Both the position numbers and the translations under genes were made by a program. The notes beneath the pieces are model-generated. The model had not been told where the DNA came from, made no database searches, and saw only the letters and a program-made list of their open reading frames with translations. From contig JAQBXK010000011.1 in assembly GCA_027625145.1 (NCBI GenBank), forward strand, positions 1 to 55,766: DNA of 55,766 nt, read 5' to 3'. The first letter of the stretch is position 1; each line of letters opens with the position of its first letter. Source of the stretch: Pseudomonadota bacterium (GTDB lineage: Bacteria > Pseudomonadota > Alphaproteobacteria > Puniceispirillales > Marisalimonadaceae). This document shows, in pieces, positions 1 to 8,549 of the stretch.

Positions 1-123
1 TAAAAAAAATAATTAAACAAATTTTATTTATTTAATTATTTCCTTTAATGAAATAAGGTTTTAATTTTATAGTTTATTATTCTTATTTTTAGCAAAATTA
101 GATAATATTCTTTATTTTATTCA

Positions 124-129
124 AGGAGG
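124..129 (+). promoter_or_regulatory. Shine-Dalgarno site fixing a TTG start
   Basis: A perfect AGGAGG sits six bases ahead of a TTG codon at 136. It is one of the strongest ribosome-binding sites in the window and decides the start of the first CoA-transferase, which has no nearby ATG. Several other genes here also appear to start at TTG or GTG. Confidence 0.8.
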
Positions 130-135
130 ATTTTA

Positions 136-1323
136 TTGTCTTTTGATTTGCCTTATGAAGGTTTAAGAGTAGTTGATTTTTCTCAAGGTGTAGCTGGACC
201 ATATTGTGCAATGCTTTTAGCTCAACATGGCGCCGAAGTTATTAAGATAGAGCCAAAAGAGGGTGATTGGTCCAGAAAATTAGGTAAAGAGTATGGTGAT
301 CATTCTGCTTTTTCTGTAACAGCAAATCTTGGAAAAAAGAGTTTTGTTATTGATTTAAAAAACTCTAAAAGTCAGGAAATTTTAGATAAAATTATATCTA
401 AAGCTGATATTTTTATTGAAGGGTTTAGACCAGGAGTTATAGATAGACTAGGATATAGTTATGAGAGACTAAAAAAATATAATTCAAAGTTAATTTATTT
501 ATCTATTTCAGGATTTGGTCAAAAAGGTCCTATGCGAGAGAAACCTGCCATGGATCCAGTGCTTCAAGCTTTCACTGGTTTTATGTCTGAAAACAAAGGA
601 GCTGATGGGTATCCTCATAGGACACCTGTAATTATTTTTGATATGACTACTGCTCTATATGCTACTCAATTAATTGGCACAACATTATATGCATTAAGAA
701 ACAACAATGTTGGCAAAAAAATTGAAATAAGTTTGATGGAAGCTGCTGCAGCTATCCAATCAATTCGACTTATAAGTGGATATATGGATGGTCCTTATAC
801 TCACGCATCTTCACCATCTGGAACATTTAAAACCAGTGATGGATGGATACAAATTATAGTTGTAAAAAATCATGAATTTGAGAAATTTTGTGATGTTCTT
901 GGTTGGAAAGATTTTCTGAATGATGAGAGATTTTCAAGTAACTCCAAAAGAAGAAATCATGCAAATTTACTCTCGAAAGAAGTACAAAAAACATTTGCAA
1001 ATAATACAACTGATTATTGGAGAGAAAAATTAACTAATGCCGGTGTACAAAATGAAAAAGTACAAAGTTATACAGAATTTGTAAAAAGTGAACAAACGAA
1101 AGCTTTAGATTTAATCTCATGGTTAAAACAACCTACATCAGATGAGATTTGGCCAGTTCCTAATTTACCTGGTATGCCAAAGTTAGAAAACGGAAATAAC
1201 TTATCAGTTGCACCATCATTAGGACAGCACACTAAACAAATAATGCTTGAACATGGTTATGAAATAAATTTTATAGATCAACTTATTGAAGAAGACGTAA
1301 TATTTCATTCATTTGATAAATAG
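136..1323 (+). CDS. CaiB/BaiF family III CoA-transferase
   Basis: Predicted family III CoA-transferase that moves CoA from an acyl-CoA donor onto a carboxylic acid in the cytoplasm. Length (395 aa) is normal for the family. The N-terminus has the nucleotide/CoA-binding pattern DFSQGVAGPYCAMLLAQHGAE near residues 14-33. Asp140, in AMDPVLQAFTG, lies where the family has its catalytic aspartate that forms the anhydride intermediate. The TTG start is set by an AGGAGG six bases upstream. The substrate cannot be read from sequence. Nearby GMC, SDR and dioxygenase genes suggest catabolism of an organic acid. It differs clearly from the second family III enzyme at 10816-11964, so the two are not a recent duplication. 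Confidence 0.88.
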   Translation: MSFDLPYEGLRVVDFSQGVAGPYCAMLLAQHGAEVIKIEPKEGDWSRKLGKEYGDHSAFSVTANLGKKSFVIDLKNSKSQEILDKIISKADIFIEGFRPGVIDRLGYSYERLKKYNSKLIYLSISGFGQKGPMREKPAMDPVLQAFTGFMSENKGADGYPHRTPVIIFDMTTALYATQLIGTTLYALRNNNVGKKIEISLMEAAAAIQSIRLISGYMDGPYTHASSPSGTFKTSDGWIQIIVVKNHEFEKFCDVLGWKDFLNDERFSSNSKRRNHANLLSKEVQKTFANNTTDYWREKLTNAGVQNEKVQSYTEFVKSEQTKALDLISWLKQPTSDEIWPVPNLPGMPKLENGNNLSVAPSLGQHTKQIMLEHGYEINFIDQLIEEDVIFHSFDK

Positions 1324-1333
1324 GAGATTAGAT

Positions 1334-1438
1334 TTAAAATCTTCCTGTAACTGTAAACATAAGTGGAAAAAATAATATAAAAGCTAATATAAGCTCAGAT
1401 TTCCAACCTTCTGTAAAAGTATATTCTTCTTTTGCCAT
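1334..1438 (-). CDS. Putative 34-aa single-pass membrane protein
   Basis: A short ORF starting at ATG 1438 on the minus strand and ending TAA at 1334-1336. The product begins MAKEEYTFTEGWKSE, then has a hydrophobic stretch (about residues 16-31, LILAFILFFPLMFTV) and ends TGRF. The charged, Trp-containing head and one membrane helix look like a real small membrane protein rather than random AT-rich sequence. A G-rich run lies 12-17 bases upstream of the ATG. It converges on the CoA-transferase, 10 bases from its stop, and diverges from another tiny membrane ORF at 1548. The family is not recognised and the function is unknown. Confidence 0.5.
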   Translation of the reverse strand: MAKEEYTFTEGWKSELILAFILFFPLMFTVTGRF

Positions 1439-1547
1439 ATTAAATAACCCCCATTATTAAATTATATTATCATATTATTTAATTTTTTATATTATTCAAG
1501 AACAATAAAATTTATAGTTTTATTTTATTTCTTTCGAAGAGGCTATT

Positions 1548-1673
1548 ATGACCTTTATATTTGGTATAATTCTATCAGCAGTTATTTTTTTCTTTTTTGA
1601 TGACATTCAATCCGTCTTAGTAACTTCTGGTTTAAGAGATAGTCTTGTTATTTGGCTTCAATCTTGGAAATAA
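1548..1673 (+). CDS. Putative 41-aa small membrane protein
   Basis: A short ORF with ATG at 1548, preceded by a GAAGAGG ribosome-binding site (1536-1542), ending TAA at 1671. The N-terminus, MTFIFGIILSAVIFFFF, is a single hydrophobic segment. The C-terminal part (about residues 18-41) is polar to amphipathic and Trp-rich, ending WLQSWK. It is divergent from the 34-aa ORF at 1334-1438 and lies 120 bases before the GMC oxidoreductase. It might be a small subunit or membrane anchor for a neighbour, but no family was recognised. Confidence 0.5.
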   Translation: MTFIFGIILSAVIFFFFDDIQSVLVTSGLRDSLVIWLQSWK

Positions 1674-1744
1674 ATTTTAAAGTTTCTAAAATATTTTAAT
1701 TCAGTTTATTTTTTAATATTTCTTTATCTTTTATAATTGTTATT

Positions 1745-1801
1745 ATGGGATATTTATTTATTATGTTAACTATTATTATTTGGGGTTTAATTAATGAGTG
1801 A
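1745..1801 (+). CDS. Possible 18-codon leader ORF overlapping the GMC start
   Basis: An ATG at 1745 opens an 18-codon frame of hydrophobic residues (MGYLFIMLTIIIWGLINE). It ends TGA at 1799-1801, so it overlaps the GMC start at 1794 by eight bases. There is no good ribosome-binding site. It could allow translational coupling, or be chance in AT-rich DNA. Weak evidence. Confidence 0.2.
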   Translation: MGYLFIMLTIIIWGLINE

Positions 1802-3434
1802 TAGTTTTGATTACATTATAGTTGGTGCAGGTTCGGCTGGATGCGTTTTAGCGAACAGATTAAGTGCAGATGGCAAACACACAGTATGTCTTTTAGAAGC
1901 TGGCCCCCCTGATTGGAACCCATATATACATATTCCTGCTGGATTTATGAAAACATTGGTAAACCCTAATGTTAATTGGTTGTTTAAATCTGAACCTAGT
2001 TGGGGAACGAATGGAAGAGTAATAGATATTCCTAGAGGTAAAACTTTAGGAGGATCAAGTTCTATTAATGGAATGGTTTTTAATAGAGGTCAAAATATGG
2101 ATTTTGACGTTTGGGCTCAAAAAGGAAATAAAGGTTGGAGTTATTCTGATTTATTACCTTATTTTAAAAAATATGAAAATAGGTTAGGTGATCATGATGA
2201 AGTTTATAGAGGGACAGAAGGTGAACTGCCAATTACTGATTTAGAATATAGAGATCCTTTATGTGATGCCTTTATTAAAGGGGCTGTTCAAGAAGGTATT
2301 CCGTTAAATAAAGATTATAATGGTAAATCTCAAGAGGGTGTATCATATGTTCAGCGTACAACTAAAGGAAGATTTAGAGTAAGTTCAGCAAGAGCGTTTT
2401 TAAATCCAATTAAATCAAGAAAAAATTTAAAAATAATAACTAATGCTTTTGTAACTAAAATTATTTTTGAAAACAAAATAGCCACAGGCCTGCTTTATTC
2501 AAAAGGTGGTCCAAGAGGACAAGAAGTAATATTAAATGCTAATAAAGAAATCATACTTTCAGCAGGAGTAATAAAGTCTCCACATTTACTTCACCTATCT
2601 GGTGTTGGACCAGCTAAACTTTTAAAAGAGCTAGGAATTGATTTAATTCATGATTTAAAAGGTGTTGGAATGAATTTAAGAGATCATTTTGCACCTAGAT
2701 TAACTGCACGTGCTAAAAACATTGAAACAGTTAATGAAAAAGCAAGAGGTTTTAAATTATTAAAAGAAATTGGAAAATATTTAATTGGAAAACAGTCTAT
2801 TGTTAATTTAAGTCCAACTTTAGTTTATTGTTTTTGGCATTCAAATGAATTTGTTAAAAATCATGATTTACAATTAACATTTACGCCAGCTTCTTATAAA
2901 GAAGGTGTTCAATCAACACTTGATGACGAACCAGGATTTACTGTTGCAGCTTGGCAGCAAAGACCTGAATCGTTAGGTTGGATAAAGCCTAAAAGTAGTA
3001 ATCCTTTTGATAAACCATTAATTCAACCAAATTATCTAGATGCAGATGAAGATAAGAAAGTAGTTGTAGCTGGTTTAAAATTAGCAAGAAGATTAATGCA
3101 TTCTGAAGCTTTATCTAAATATTTTGATTATGAGGTTTATCCAGGATTAGATAAGCAGTCAGATGAAGATCTTCTACAAATAGCTAGAGAAAGAGGCACT
3201 ACTACTTATCATCAGATGGGAACATGCAGAATGGGTCCTAAAACAGATGATACAGCTGTGGTTGACAATAATTTAAAGGTTTACGGTCTTAAAAATATAA
3301 GAGTTATAGATGCCTCTATAATGCCTACAATGTTATCTGCTAATCTTCATTCTGGCACAACTTTGATAGGCGAAAAAGGTTCCGATTTAGTTCTTGGTAA
3401 AGTTCCTCTTCAATCTATTGATTTAAATTATTAA
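1794..3434 (+). CDS. GMC-family FAD oxidoreductase (choline/alcohol dehydrogenase type)
   Basis: Flavoprotein of the glucose-methanol-choline family, oxidising an alcohol to an aldehyde or ketone. At 546 aa it is typical of the BetA/alcohol-dehydrogenase branch. The ADP-binding motif GAGSAG is at residues 11-16, the GMC signature with GKTLGGSSSING at about 82-93, and the proposed catalytic His473 in TTYHQMGTCRMG. The C-terminal segment ANLHSGTTLIGEKGSD occupies the second active-site position. No signal peptide is visible, so it is probably cytoplasmic or peripherally membrane bound and passes electrons to quinone or oxygen. Choline itself is not indicated: no betaine aldehyde dehydrogenase or betI is present. 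The substrate is unknown. Confidence 0.9.
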   Translation: MSDSFDYIIVGAGSAGCVLANRLSADGKHTVCLLEAGPPDWNPYIHIPAGFMKTLVNPNVNWLFKSEPSWGTNGRVIDIPRGKTLGGSSSINGMVFNRGQNMDFDVWAQKGNKGWSYSDLLPYFKKYENRLGDHDEVYRGTEGELPITDLEYRDPLCDAFIKGAVQEGIPLNKDYNGKSQEGVSYVQRTTKGRFRVSSARAFLNPIKSRKNLKIITNAFVTKIIFENKIATGLLYSKGGPRGQEVILNANKEIILSAGVIKSPHLLHLSGVGPAKLLKELGIDLIHDLKGVGMNLRDHFAPRLTARAKNIETVNEKARGFKLLKEIGKYLIGKQSIVNLSPTLVYCFWHSNEFVKNHDLQLTFTPASYKEGVQSTLDDEPGFTVAAWQQRPESLGWIKPKSSNPFDKPLIQPNYLDADEDKKVVVAGLKLARRLMHSEALSKYFDYEVYPGLDKQSDEDLLQIARERGTTTYHQMGTCRMGPKTDDTAVVDNNLKVYGLKNIRVIDASIMPTMLSANLHSGTTLIGEKGSDLVLGKVPLQSIDLNY

Positions 3435-3524
3435 TCTAGTCTAAATTTAATTATTATTTATTCATATTTATCTTTATATGCTTTACTATAATTAAATAAA
3501 CATAGGATTATAAAGGAATTAAAA

Positions 3525-4394
3525 TTGTCAGAATCTCAAAATTACATACCTCCAAAAATATGGACATTAGATAAAGAAAATGGCGGTAAATTTGCTAATA
3601 TAAATAGACCAACATCAGGTTCTACTCATGAAAAAGAACTTCCTATTGGTAAACATCCATTTCAATTATATTCTCAAGGAACTCCAAATGGAGTTAAGGT
3701 AACTGTCATGTTAGAAGAGTTACTTGAATTAGGTGTTAAAGAAGCTGAGTATGATGCTTGGCTCATAAGAATTGGGAAAGGTGACCAATTTAGTTCTGGT
3801 TTTGTTGAAATAAATCCTAATTCTAAAATACCAAGTTTATTAGATAACTCAAACTCAAAAGCATTTAGAGTTTTTGAATCAGGGTCTATATTATTATATT
3901 TAGCTGATAAATTTGAAAAATTTATTCCTAAAGACTTTCAAGAAAGAACAGAATGTTTGACTTGGCTTTTTTGGCAAATGGCTAGTGCACCTTATCTAGG
4001 AGGAGGTTTCGGACATTTTTACGCTTACGCTCCTGAAAAATTTGAATATCCAATTAATAGATTTTCAATGGAAGTTAAGCGTCAATTAGATGTTTTAGAT
4101 AGGCATCTCTCCAATAAAAATTTTATTTGTTCTGAACAATACACAATTTCAGACATTGCTATATGGCCATGGTATGGCGCTCTTGTATTAGGAAGATTAT
4201 ATGGAGCAGAAGAATTTCTGGATGTTAAATCGTATAAAAATATTTTAAAATGGGCAAAGATGATTGACGAAAGACCTGCCGTTAAAAGAGGAAGAATGGT
4301 TAATAGAATCACTGGGGAATTATACACACAGCTACATGAAAGACATAACGCTAATGATTTTGCAAATAAAACCCAGGATAAAATTAAAAGTTAA
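3525..4394 (+). CDS. YghU-type glutathione S-transferase family protein
   Basis: A 289-aa GST-fold protein most like YghU, the disulfide-bond oxidoreductase subgroup that can bind two glutathiones. An N-terminal extension of about 45 residues (YIPPKIWTLDKENGGKFANINRP) precedes the thioredoxin-like domain. That domain carries YSQGTPNGVKVTVMLEE, in which Asn and Thr replace the usual catalytic Ser/Tyr/Cys. An all-helical C-terminal GST domain follows from about residue 145. The start is TTG at 3525 with AAAGGA upstream. Zeta-type maleylacetoacetate isomerase is a less likely alternative given the YghU-like N-terminus. It ends eight bases before the convergent SDR. Confidence 0.85.
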   Translation: MSESQNYIPPKIWTLDKENGGKFANINRPTSGSTHEKELPIGKHPFQLYSQGTPNGVKVTVMLEELLELGVKEAEYDAWLIRIGKGDQFSSGFVEINPNSKIPSLLDNSNSKAFRVFESGSILLYLADKFEKFIPKDFQERTECLTWLFWQMASAPYLGGGFGHFYAYAPEKFEYPINRFSMEVKRQLDVLDRHLSNKNFICSEQYTISDIAIWPWYGALVLGRLYGAEEFLDVKSYKNILKWAKMIDERPAVKRGRMVNRITGELYTQLHERHNANDFANKTQDKIKS

Positions 4395-4402
4395 TTTGTT
4401 AT

Positions 4403-5161
4403 TTATAGTTCTTCAATTCCTAGATTTGCAATATACCTTCTATGCCAAGTAGGGCTTATAGTTAATTCATTTATACATACATGTTTTGGCATTTGACATA
4501 AAAATGCAATTGTTTCACCTAAGTCATCAGGCTGTAACATTTTTTTCTTCTGTTCAATTGATAATTTTTTAGGACGTTTATCTAGAATTGGTGTGGCAAC
4601 TTCTCCAGGACATAATGAACAAGCTCTAATGCCCACATTACAAAATTCCATATTAATTGTCTCTGTCATTGCATTTACTGCATGTTTTGATGATGTATAC
4701 GAAACTCCAGATAAAGTGCTAACATGATTTCCTGACCATGAAGAAACATTTATGATTAAGCCATCCATTTGATCTTTCATATGAGGGATGACGGATTTAC
4801 AACAATAAAATAATCCATTTATATTTGTTTGAAAAACTTTGTCCCAGTCATTTTGATCTATGGTTTCCCAATCTCTTTTTTCAATATTTATACCGGCACA
4901 ATTTACTAAAATATCAATTCTATCATGATCTTTTTTTATTTCGGAGGTGATTTGCTTAACTTGATCTTTATTTGAAATATCTAAAATTTTAATTTCTGAC
5001 TTATTTATACATTGAGCGGCTGTTTGTTGTAATGTTTCTTTATTTCGGCCAGATAAAATAACTTTCATTCCCAATGCAGATAATGTTATGGCGGCGTTTT
5101 GTCCGATACCAGATCCTGCTCCTGTAATCCAGACAATCTTATCTTTTAAATTTCTTTTCAT
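4403..5161 (-). CDS. SDR family NAD(P)-dependent oxidoreductase
   Basis: Classical short-chain dehydrogenase of 252 aa. The Rossmann motif GAGSGIGQ lies near residue 15, NNAG is replaced by NCAG (VNCAGINIE), the catalytic Ser is in NVSSWSG, and the YxxxK dyad is in SYTSSKHA. The C-terminus is longer and more divergent than the SDR next to it. It lies 41 bases downstream of that SDR on the same strand, and the two together with the TauD-type gene probably form one transcript (6849 to 4403). Substrate unknown. Confidence 0.88.
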   Translation of the reverse strand: MKRNLKDKIVWITGAGSGIGQNAAITLSALGMKVILSGRNKETLQQTAAQCINKSEIKILDISNKDQVKQITSEIKKDHDRIDILVNCAGINIEKRDWETIDQNDWDKVFQTNINGLFYCCKSVIPHMKDQMDGLIINVSSWSGNHVSTLSGVSYTSSKHAVNAMTETINMEFCNVGIRACSLCPGEVATPILDKRPKKLSIEQKKKMLQPDDLGETIAFLCQMPKHVCINELTISPTWHRRYIANLGIEEL

Positions 5162-5202
5162 ATTTAATTTATCTTTCCTAGTTCAAATGATTAAATTAAT
5201 TT

Positions 5203-6006
5203 TTATTGAGCTGTTAGCCCTCCATCAACAACAAGACTTGATCCTGTCATAAAGCTAGATTCATCTGAAGATAAAAATAAAATTGTTTTAGCAACTTCTT
5301 CTGCTGTCCCCAATCTACCTATAGGAGTTTGGGATATTCCCGCTAAATATGAATCTTCAGATGTCATGTTTGGGTTTTGTTTCAGTCTTGCATCAGATAC
5401 TTGATCACCCATTTCAGTTTCTATAATGCCTGGATGAACTTGATTTATTCTTATAGGGAGCTTTTTCTTTCCAAAATAAATTGCCATTGATTTAGTGAAA
5501 GTTGTAATCCCTCCTTTAGTCATTGAATAAAGAGGGTCTAGTTGGGATCCAACTAATCCAGCTACAGAACTTAGATTAATTATTGAGCTTCCATACTTTG
5601 ATTTCTTTCCGGCATCAATTAAAAATGGTGTAAGATATTTTATTCCTAAAAATACACCAGTCAAATTTATAGAAATCAATCTTTGATATTCTTCCATTGA
5701 TACATCATTGATTTCTTTGCCTAACCAAATTCCTGCATTATTAACTAAAATATCAATAGATTCATTTTCATTTTCTAATTTTTTTGAAAATTTATCCCAT
5801 TCTTTTTCTTGAGAAACATCTATTTTATAGAAAGAAGCTTTTTCTTTTTGGTTTAAAATTTGTTTTACTGTGTTAGAGCCATTTATTTCATCAATGTCTA
5901 GAATAAAAACTTTTGCACCAGCATTTGCTAAAGATAAACTTACAGATTTGCCAATACCTTTTGATCCGCCCGTTATTACAGCATTTTTATTAAGCAGTGG
6001 CATCAT
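5203..6006 (-). CDS. SDR family oxidoreductase (3-oxoacyl reductase/cyclohexanol dehydrogenase type)
   Basis: Classical SDR of 267 aa with GGSKGIGKS at about residues 13-21, NNAGIW, NLSSVAG, the catalytic Tyr-Lys in YSMTKGG, and a typical C-terminal MTGSSLVVDGGLTAQ. It should reduce or oxidise a hydroxyl/keto group with NAD(P)(H). The start at 6006 has GAGG upstream; a second ATG follows at once, so the start is uncertain by one codon. It lies 12 bases downstream of the TauD-type dioxygenase, suggesting a joint transcript. This SDR could act on that enzyme's product. Confidence 0.88.
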   Translation of the reverse strand: MMPLLNKNAVITGGSKGIGKSVSLSLANAGAKVFILDIDEINGSNTVKQILNQKEKASFYKIDVSQEKEWDKFSKKLENENESIDILVNNAGIWLGKEINDVSMEEYQRLISINLTGVFLGIKYLTPFLIDAGKKSKYGSSIINLSSVAGLVGSQLDPLYSMTKGGITTFTKSMAIYFGKKKLPIRINQVHPGIIETEMGDQVSDARLKQNPNMTSEDSYLAGISQTPIGRLGTAEEVAKTILFLSSDESSFMTGSSLVVDGGLTAQ

Positions 6007-6018
6007 AACATGTCCTCA

Positions 6019-6849
6019 TTAATATTCTTCATTTTGAATCATTAATCTGTAAAGATATCTTTTTTCATTCATATCATAATCGCCATTAGCCTTATGCATT
6101 AATATTCTATTGTCCCAAATAACAAAGTCACCTAATTTCCATTTATGCCTATACTCAAAATCTTTTTTTGAAACATACTTCATAAGTTTTTCTAATAGCT
6201 TGATACTTTCAGAATTCGTTAACCCAATAATATTTTCTATTCTTATTGGGTTAATATACAAACATTTTTTTTTATTTTCAGGATGAGTTCTAATTATTGA
6301 ATGAATTGTTTCATCTTGTTTTTCTGATTTGTTTGATAAAGCCATTAATTTTCTTTTGCTATGAGAACTTTGATAAACATGAACTGCCTTTAGGTCATTG
6401 ATTTTATTTTTTAATTTGGAGGGCAATTTTTTGTAAATTAAATTCATATTAACAAATTGAGTGTCTCCACCATAAGAAGGTATTTCTTTTGCATGAAGAA
6501 TAGTTGCTTTAGGAGGATTAGGATCATTACTATGGTCGGTATGATAACCTTCACCAGGAATATATATTTTTCCATCTTCATACTTATCTTTATTAGAAAT
6601 ATAATGAACTAAATTATTATCTTTTAATGAAAATTTTTTATTATGTTGTTCAAAAATTTTTCCAAAAATTTGAGATGATTTATGGAATTCATTTGGAGAG
6701 AGGTCTTGATTTCTAATAACAAGTACTGAATATTTTAAAAATGCTTTATTAAGTTCAGAATATATACCTTCATCATATATTTTATTTAAGTTAATGTTAT
6801 CAATCTCTGCACCAGTATGATCTGATAATTTTTTTATATTTAAATTCAT
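6019..6849 (-). CDS. TauD/TfdA family Fe(II)/2-oxoglutarate dioxygenase
   Basis: A 276-aa member of the TauD/TfdA family, which hydroxylates substrates such as taurine, phenoxyacetates or carnitine-like compounds using 2-oxoglutarate and oxygen. The metal triad is visible: His103-x-Asp105 in GYHTDHS and the distal His252 in DNRILMHKA. Arg264 or Arg268 is a likely 2-oxoglutarate anchor. It is first in a minus-strand unit with two SDRs. No sulfonate transporter is nearby, so taurine is not specifically supported. Related to, but clearly distinct from, the second family member at 47381-48277. Confidence 0.88.
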   Translation of the reverse strand: MNLNIKKLSDHTGAEIDNINLNKIYDEGIYSELNKAFLKYSVLVIRNQDLSPNEFHKSSQIFGKIFEQHNKKFSLKDNNLVHYISNKDKYEDGKIYIPGEGYHTDHSNDPNPPKATILHAKEIPSYGGDTQFVNMNLIYKKLPSKLKNKINDLKAVHVYQSSHSKRKLMALSNKSEKQDETIHSIIRTHPENKKKCLYINPIRIENIIGLTNSESIKLLEKLMKYVSKKDFEYRHKWKLGDFVIWDNRILMHKANGDYDMNEKRYLYRLMIQNEEY

Positions 6850-6968
6850 CTGTTAAATATCCCCTATATATATATTATATAGAAAGATTTTAACTTTCAA
6901 TTAATTTTACAAATAAATCTTTTTAACTACAATGTTAATTAGTATCATTGATAAACTGGGGAAATTTT

Positions 6969-7874
6969 ATGAACGTTATTCAAAATATACAAAATCAGAC
7001 ACCTCAAGAGAGAGCTATATATAATAGTCCTGATAATGTCTTTAATTGGTCTTGGCCAAAAGTTCCAAGACATAAGTTTTTAAAAGAAAAAGAAGAAGCT
7101 TTTAGTTTTAATGACAAAAGTTTACTGATCCCTCTTGATATTTCAGATATTTTGTCTACCCCTTATCCAGCTACTATTCCATCAATATTAGCAAGATATA
7201 TTAGATTGAAATCAGGAGATCCTTTGTCTCATAATTTGGTTGCATCAGGTGAAATATATTATGTTATAGAAGGTAATGGAAAGACAACAAATTTAGAAGA
7301 TACAATTGAGTGGTCAGAAGGCGACGTTTTTTGTTTACCAGGTGGCAATGAAACTAATCATTATTCTTTGTCGGATAATTCTATTTTATTTTTAGTTACA
7401 AATGAACCAATATTATCCTTTGAAAAATTAATTCCTTCTAAAGAAAAAAATGAAATAATTAAAGCTACTCATTGGACAAGTAAAAAAATTATGTCTAATT
7501 TAGAGGAAATTTATAAAAGACCAAAAACTAATGAAACTGCAGGGGTAGCTATTCAATTTTCTACACCTGGGACTTTACCTAGTAGAAATACTATTCCAAT
7601 GATAAACACAGCTTTAAATACACTTGAAGCAGGTGGCGACCAAAAACCTCATAGGCATAATGGAGCGGCAATAACCCTTGCTATTCAAGCAGATAATGTC
7701 TATTCCCGTATAGAAGATGAAGAGTTTGATTGGGAGAATGGAGCTGTGTTAATTACACCAGCCTCAGAGCTTCATTCACATCATAACCGCGGCTCTAAGA
7801 GAATGATGAGTTTTGTTGTGCAAGATGAGGGGCTTCATTTCTACCTTAGGACAACTGGTTTTAGTTGGGACTAA
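6969..7874 (+). CDS. Bicupin protein, gentisate-dioxygenase-like
   Basis: Two cupin domains in about 301 aa, related in layout to gentisate/1-hydroxy-2-naphthoate/salicylate ring-cleaving dioxygenases, which are usually somewhat longer. The N-terminal cupin (about 70-145) keeps His88, Glu95 and His131 of the classic ligand set but has Leu90 where the second His is expected. The C-terminal cupin (about 212-292) has His228-x-His230 and a third His at 269-272 (ELHSHHNRG) but no Glu. I chose ATG 6969, preceded by GGGGAAA, over an in-frame upstream codon at 6948. It is followed 32 bases later by an FrnE-like gene. Cleavage of gentisate is not shown; it may be a non-enzymatic or different-substrate bicupin. 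Confidence 0.75.
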   Translation: MNVIQNIQNQTPQERAIYNSPDNVFNWSWPKVPRHKFLKEKEEAFSFNDKSLLIPLDISDILSTPYPATIPSILARYIRLKSGDPLSHNLVASGEIYYVIEGNGKTTNLEDTIEWSEGDVFCLPGGNETNHYSLSDNSILFLVTNEPILSFEKLIPSKEKNEIIKATHWTSKKIMSNLEEIYKRPKTNETAGVAIQFSTPGTLPSRNTIPMINTALNTLEAGGDQKPHRHNGAAITLAIQADNVYSRIEDEEFDWENGAVLITPASELHSHHNRGSKRMMSFVVQDEGLHFYLRTTGFSWD

Positions 7875-7906
7875 GTATTTTTTTAATTATGTATTAGAGT
7901 GATAAT

Positions 7907-8521
7907 ATGAATGATATAACTTTAGAAGTGTTTACAGACTATGTTTGTCCTTGGTGTTATTTAGGAGATGCTAGAGTAAAAAAAATAAAAACTAATTTTA
8001 ACATTAACATAAAATTAGTTCATTTTCCTTTGCATCCAGCAACCCCATCAGAAGGACAGACATTATTAGAACTTTTCCAAAGTGGTCCTGATGACATAAA
8101 AGAAAAAAATTCAAGAATGAAAGGTTTAATGGATAAAGAAGGCCTTTCCTATAATAATCGAACGCATACTTATAATAGCAGATTAGCTCAAGAAGTTGGA
8201 GCTTGGGCTGAAACAATGCAAAAACACACATCTATACATGACAACTTCTTTGAAGCTTACTTTGTAAAAGGTTTAAATATTGGATTAGAGGAAGTTATTT
8301 TAGATGTTGTTGCCCATTCAGGTCTTGATAAAAAAGAAGCTAAATCAGTGATTAACAATAGAACATTTAAAAAAAATATTGATGAAGACTGGGAAAAATC
8401 AAGACAGTACGGGGTCACTGGAGTTCCAACTTATGTATATTCCGGCCAAAGTTTAGTTGGCGCCCAACCATATGAAAATTTAGAACAGTTTTTGAATCAT
8501 TTTGGCGTAAAAAAAATATAA
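7907..8521 (+). CDS. DsbA-family (FrnE-like) thiol oxidoreductase
   Basis: A 204-aa cytoplasmic DsbA-fold protein with the active-site motif CPWC at residues 14-17 (DYVCPWCYLG), an inserted helical domain, and the cis-proline segment GVTGVPTYVY near residue 170. There is no signal peptide, which matches the FrnE/2-hydroxychromene-2-carboxylate-isomerase branch rather than periplasmic DsbA. FrnE relatives act as disulfide oxidoreductases in redox stress or in polyketide and aromatic metabolism. It lies just downstream of the bicupin and is probably co-transcribed with it. Confidence 0.85.
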   Translation: MNDITLEVFTDYVCPWCYLGDARVKKIKTNFNINIKLVHFPLHPATPSEGQTLLELFQSGPDDIKEKNSRMKGLMDKEGLSYNNRTHTYNSRLAQEVGAWAETMQKHTSIHDNFFEAYFVKGLNIGLEEVILDVVAHSGLDKKEAKSVINNRTFKKNIDEDWEKSRQYGVTGVPTYVYSGQSLVGAQPYENLEQFLNHFGVKKI

Positions 8522-8549
8522 TTTTTTAATTTTATTAATTAGTAAAAAT

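Noticed and set aside
1794-3434. Choline dehydrogenase (betA) name for the GMC oxidoreductase
   Set aside because: No betaine aldehyde dehydrogenase, choline transporter or BetI lies nearby, and the family covers many alcohols.
4264-4452. 62-aa open frame on the plus strand
   Set aside because: It spans the ends of the GST and the convergent SDR in another frame, with no ribosome-binding site.
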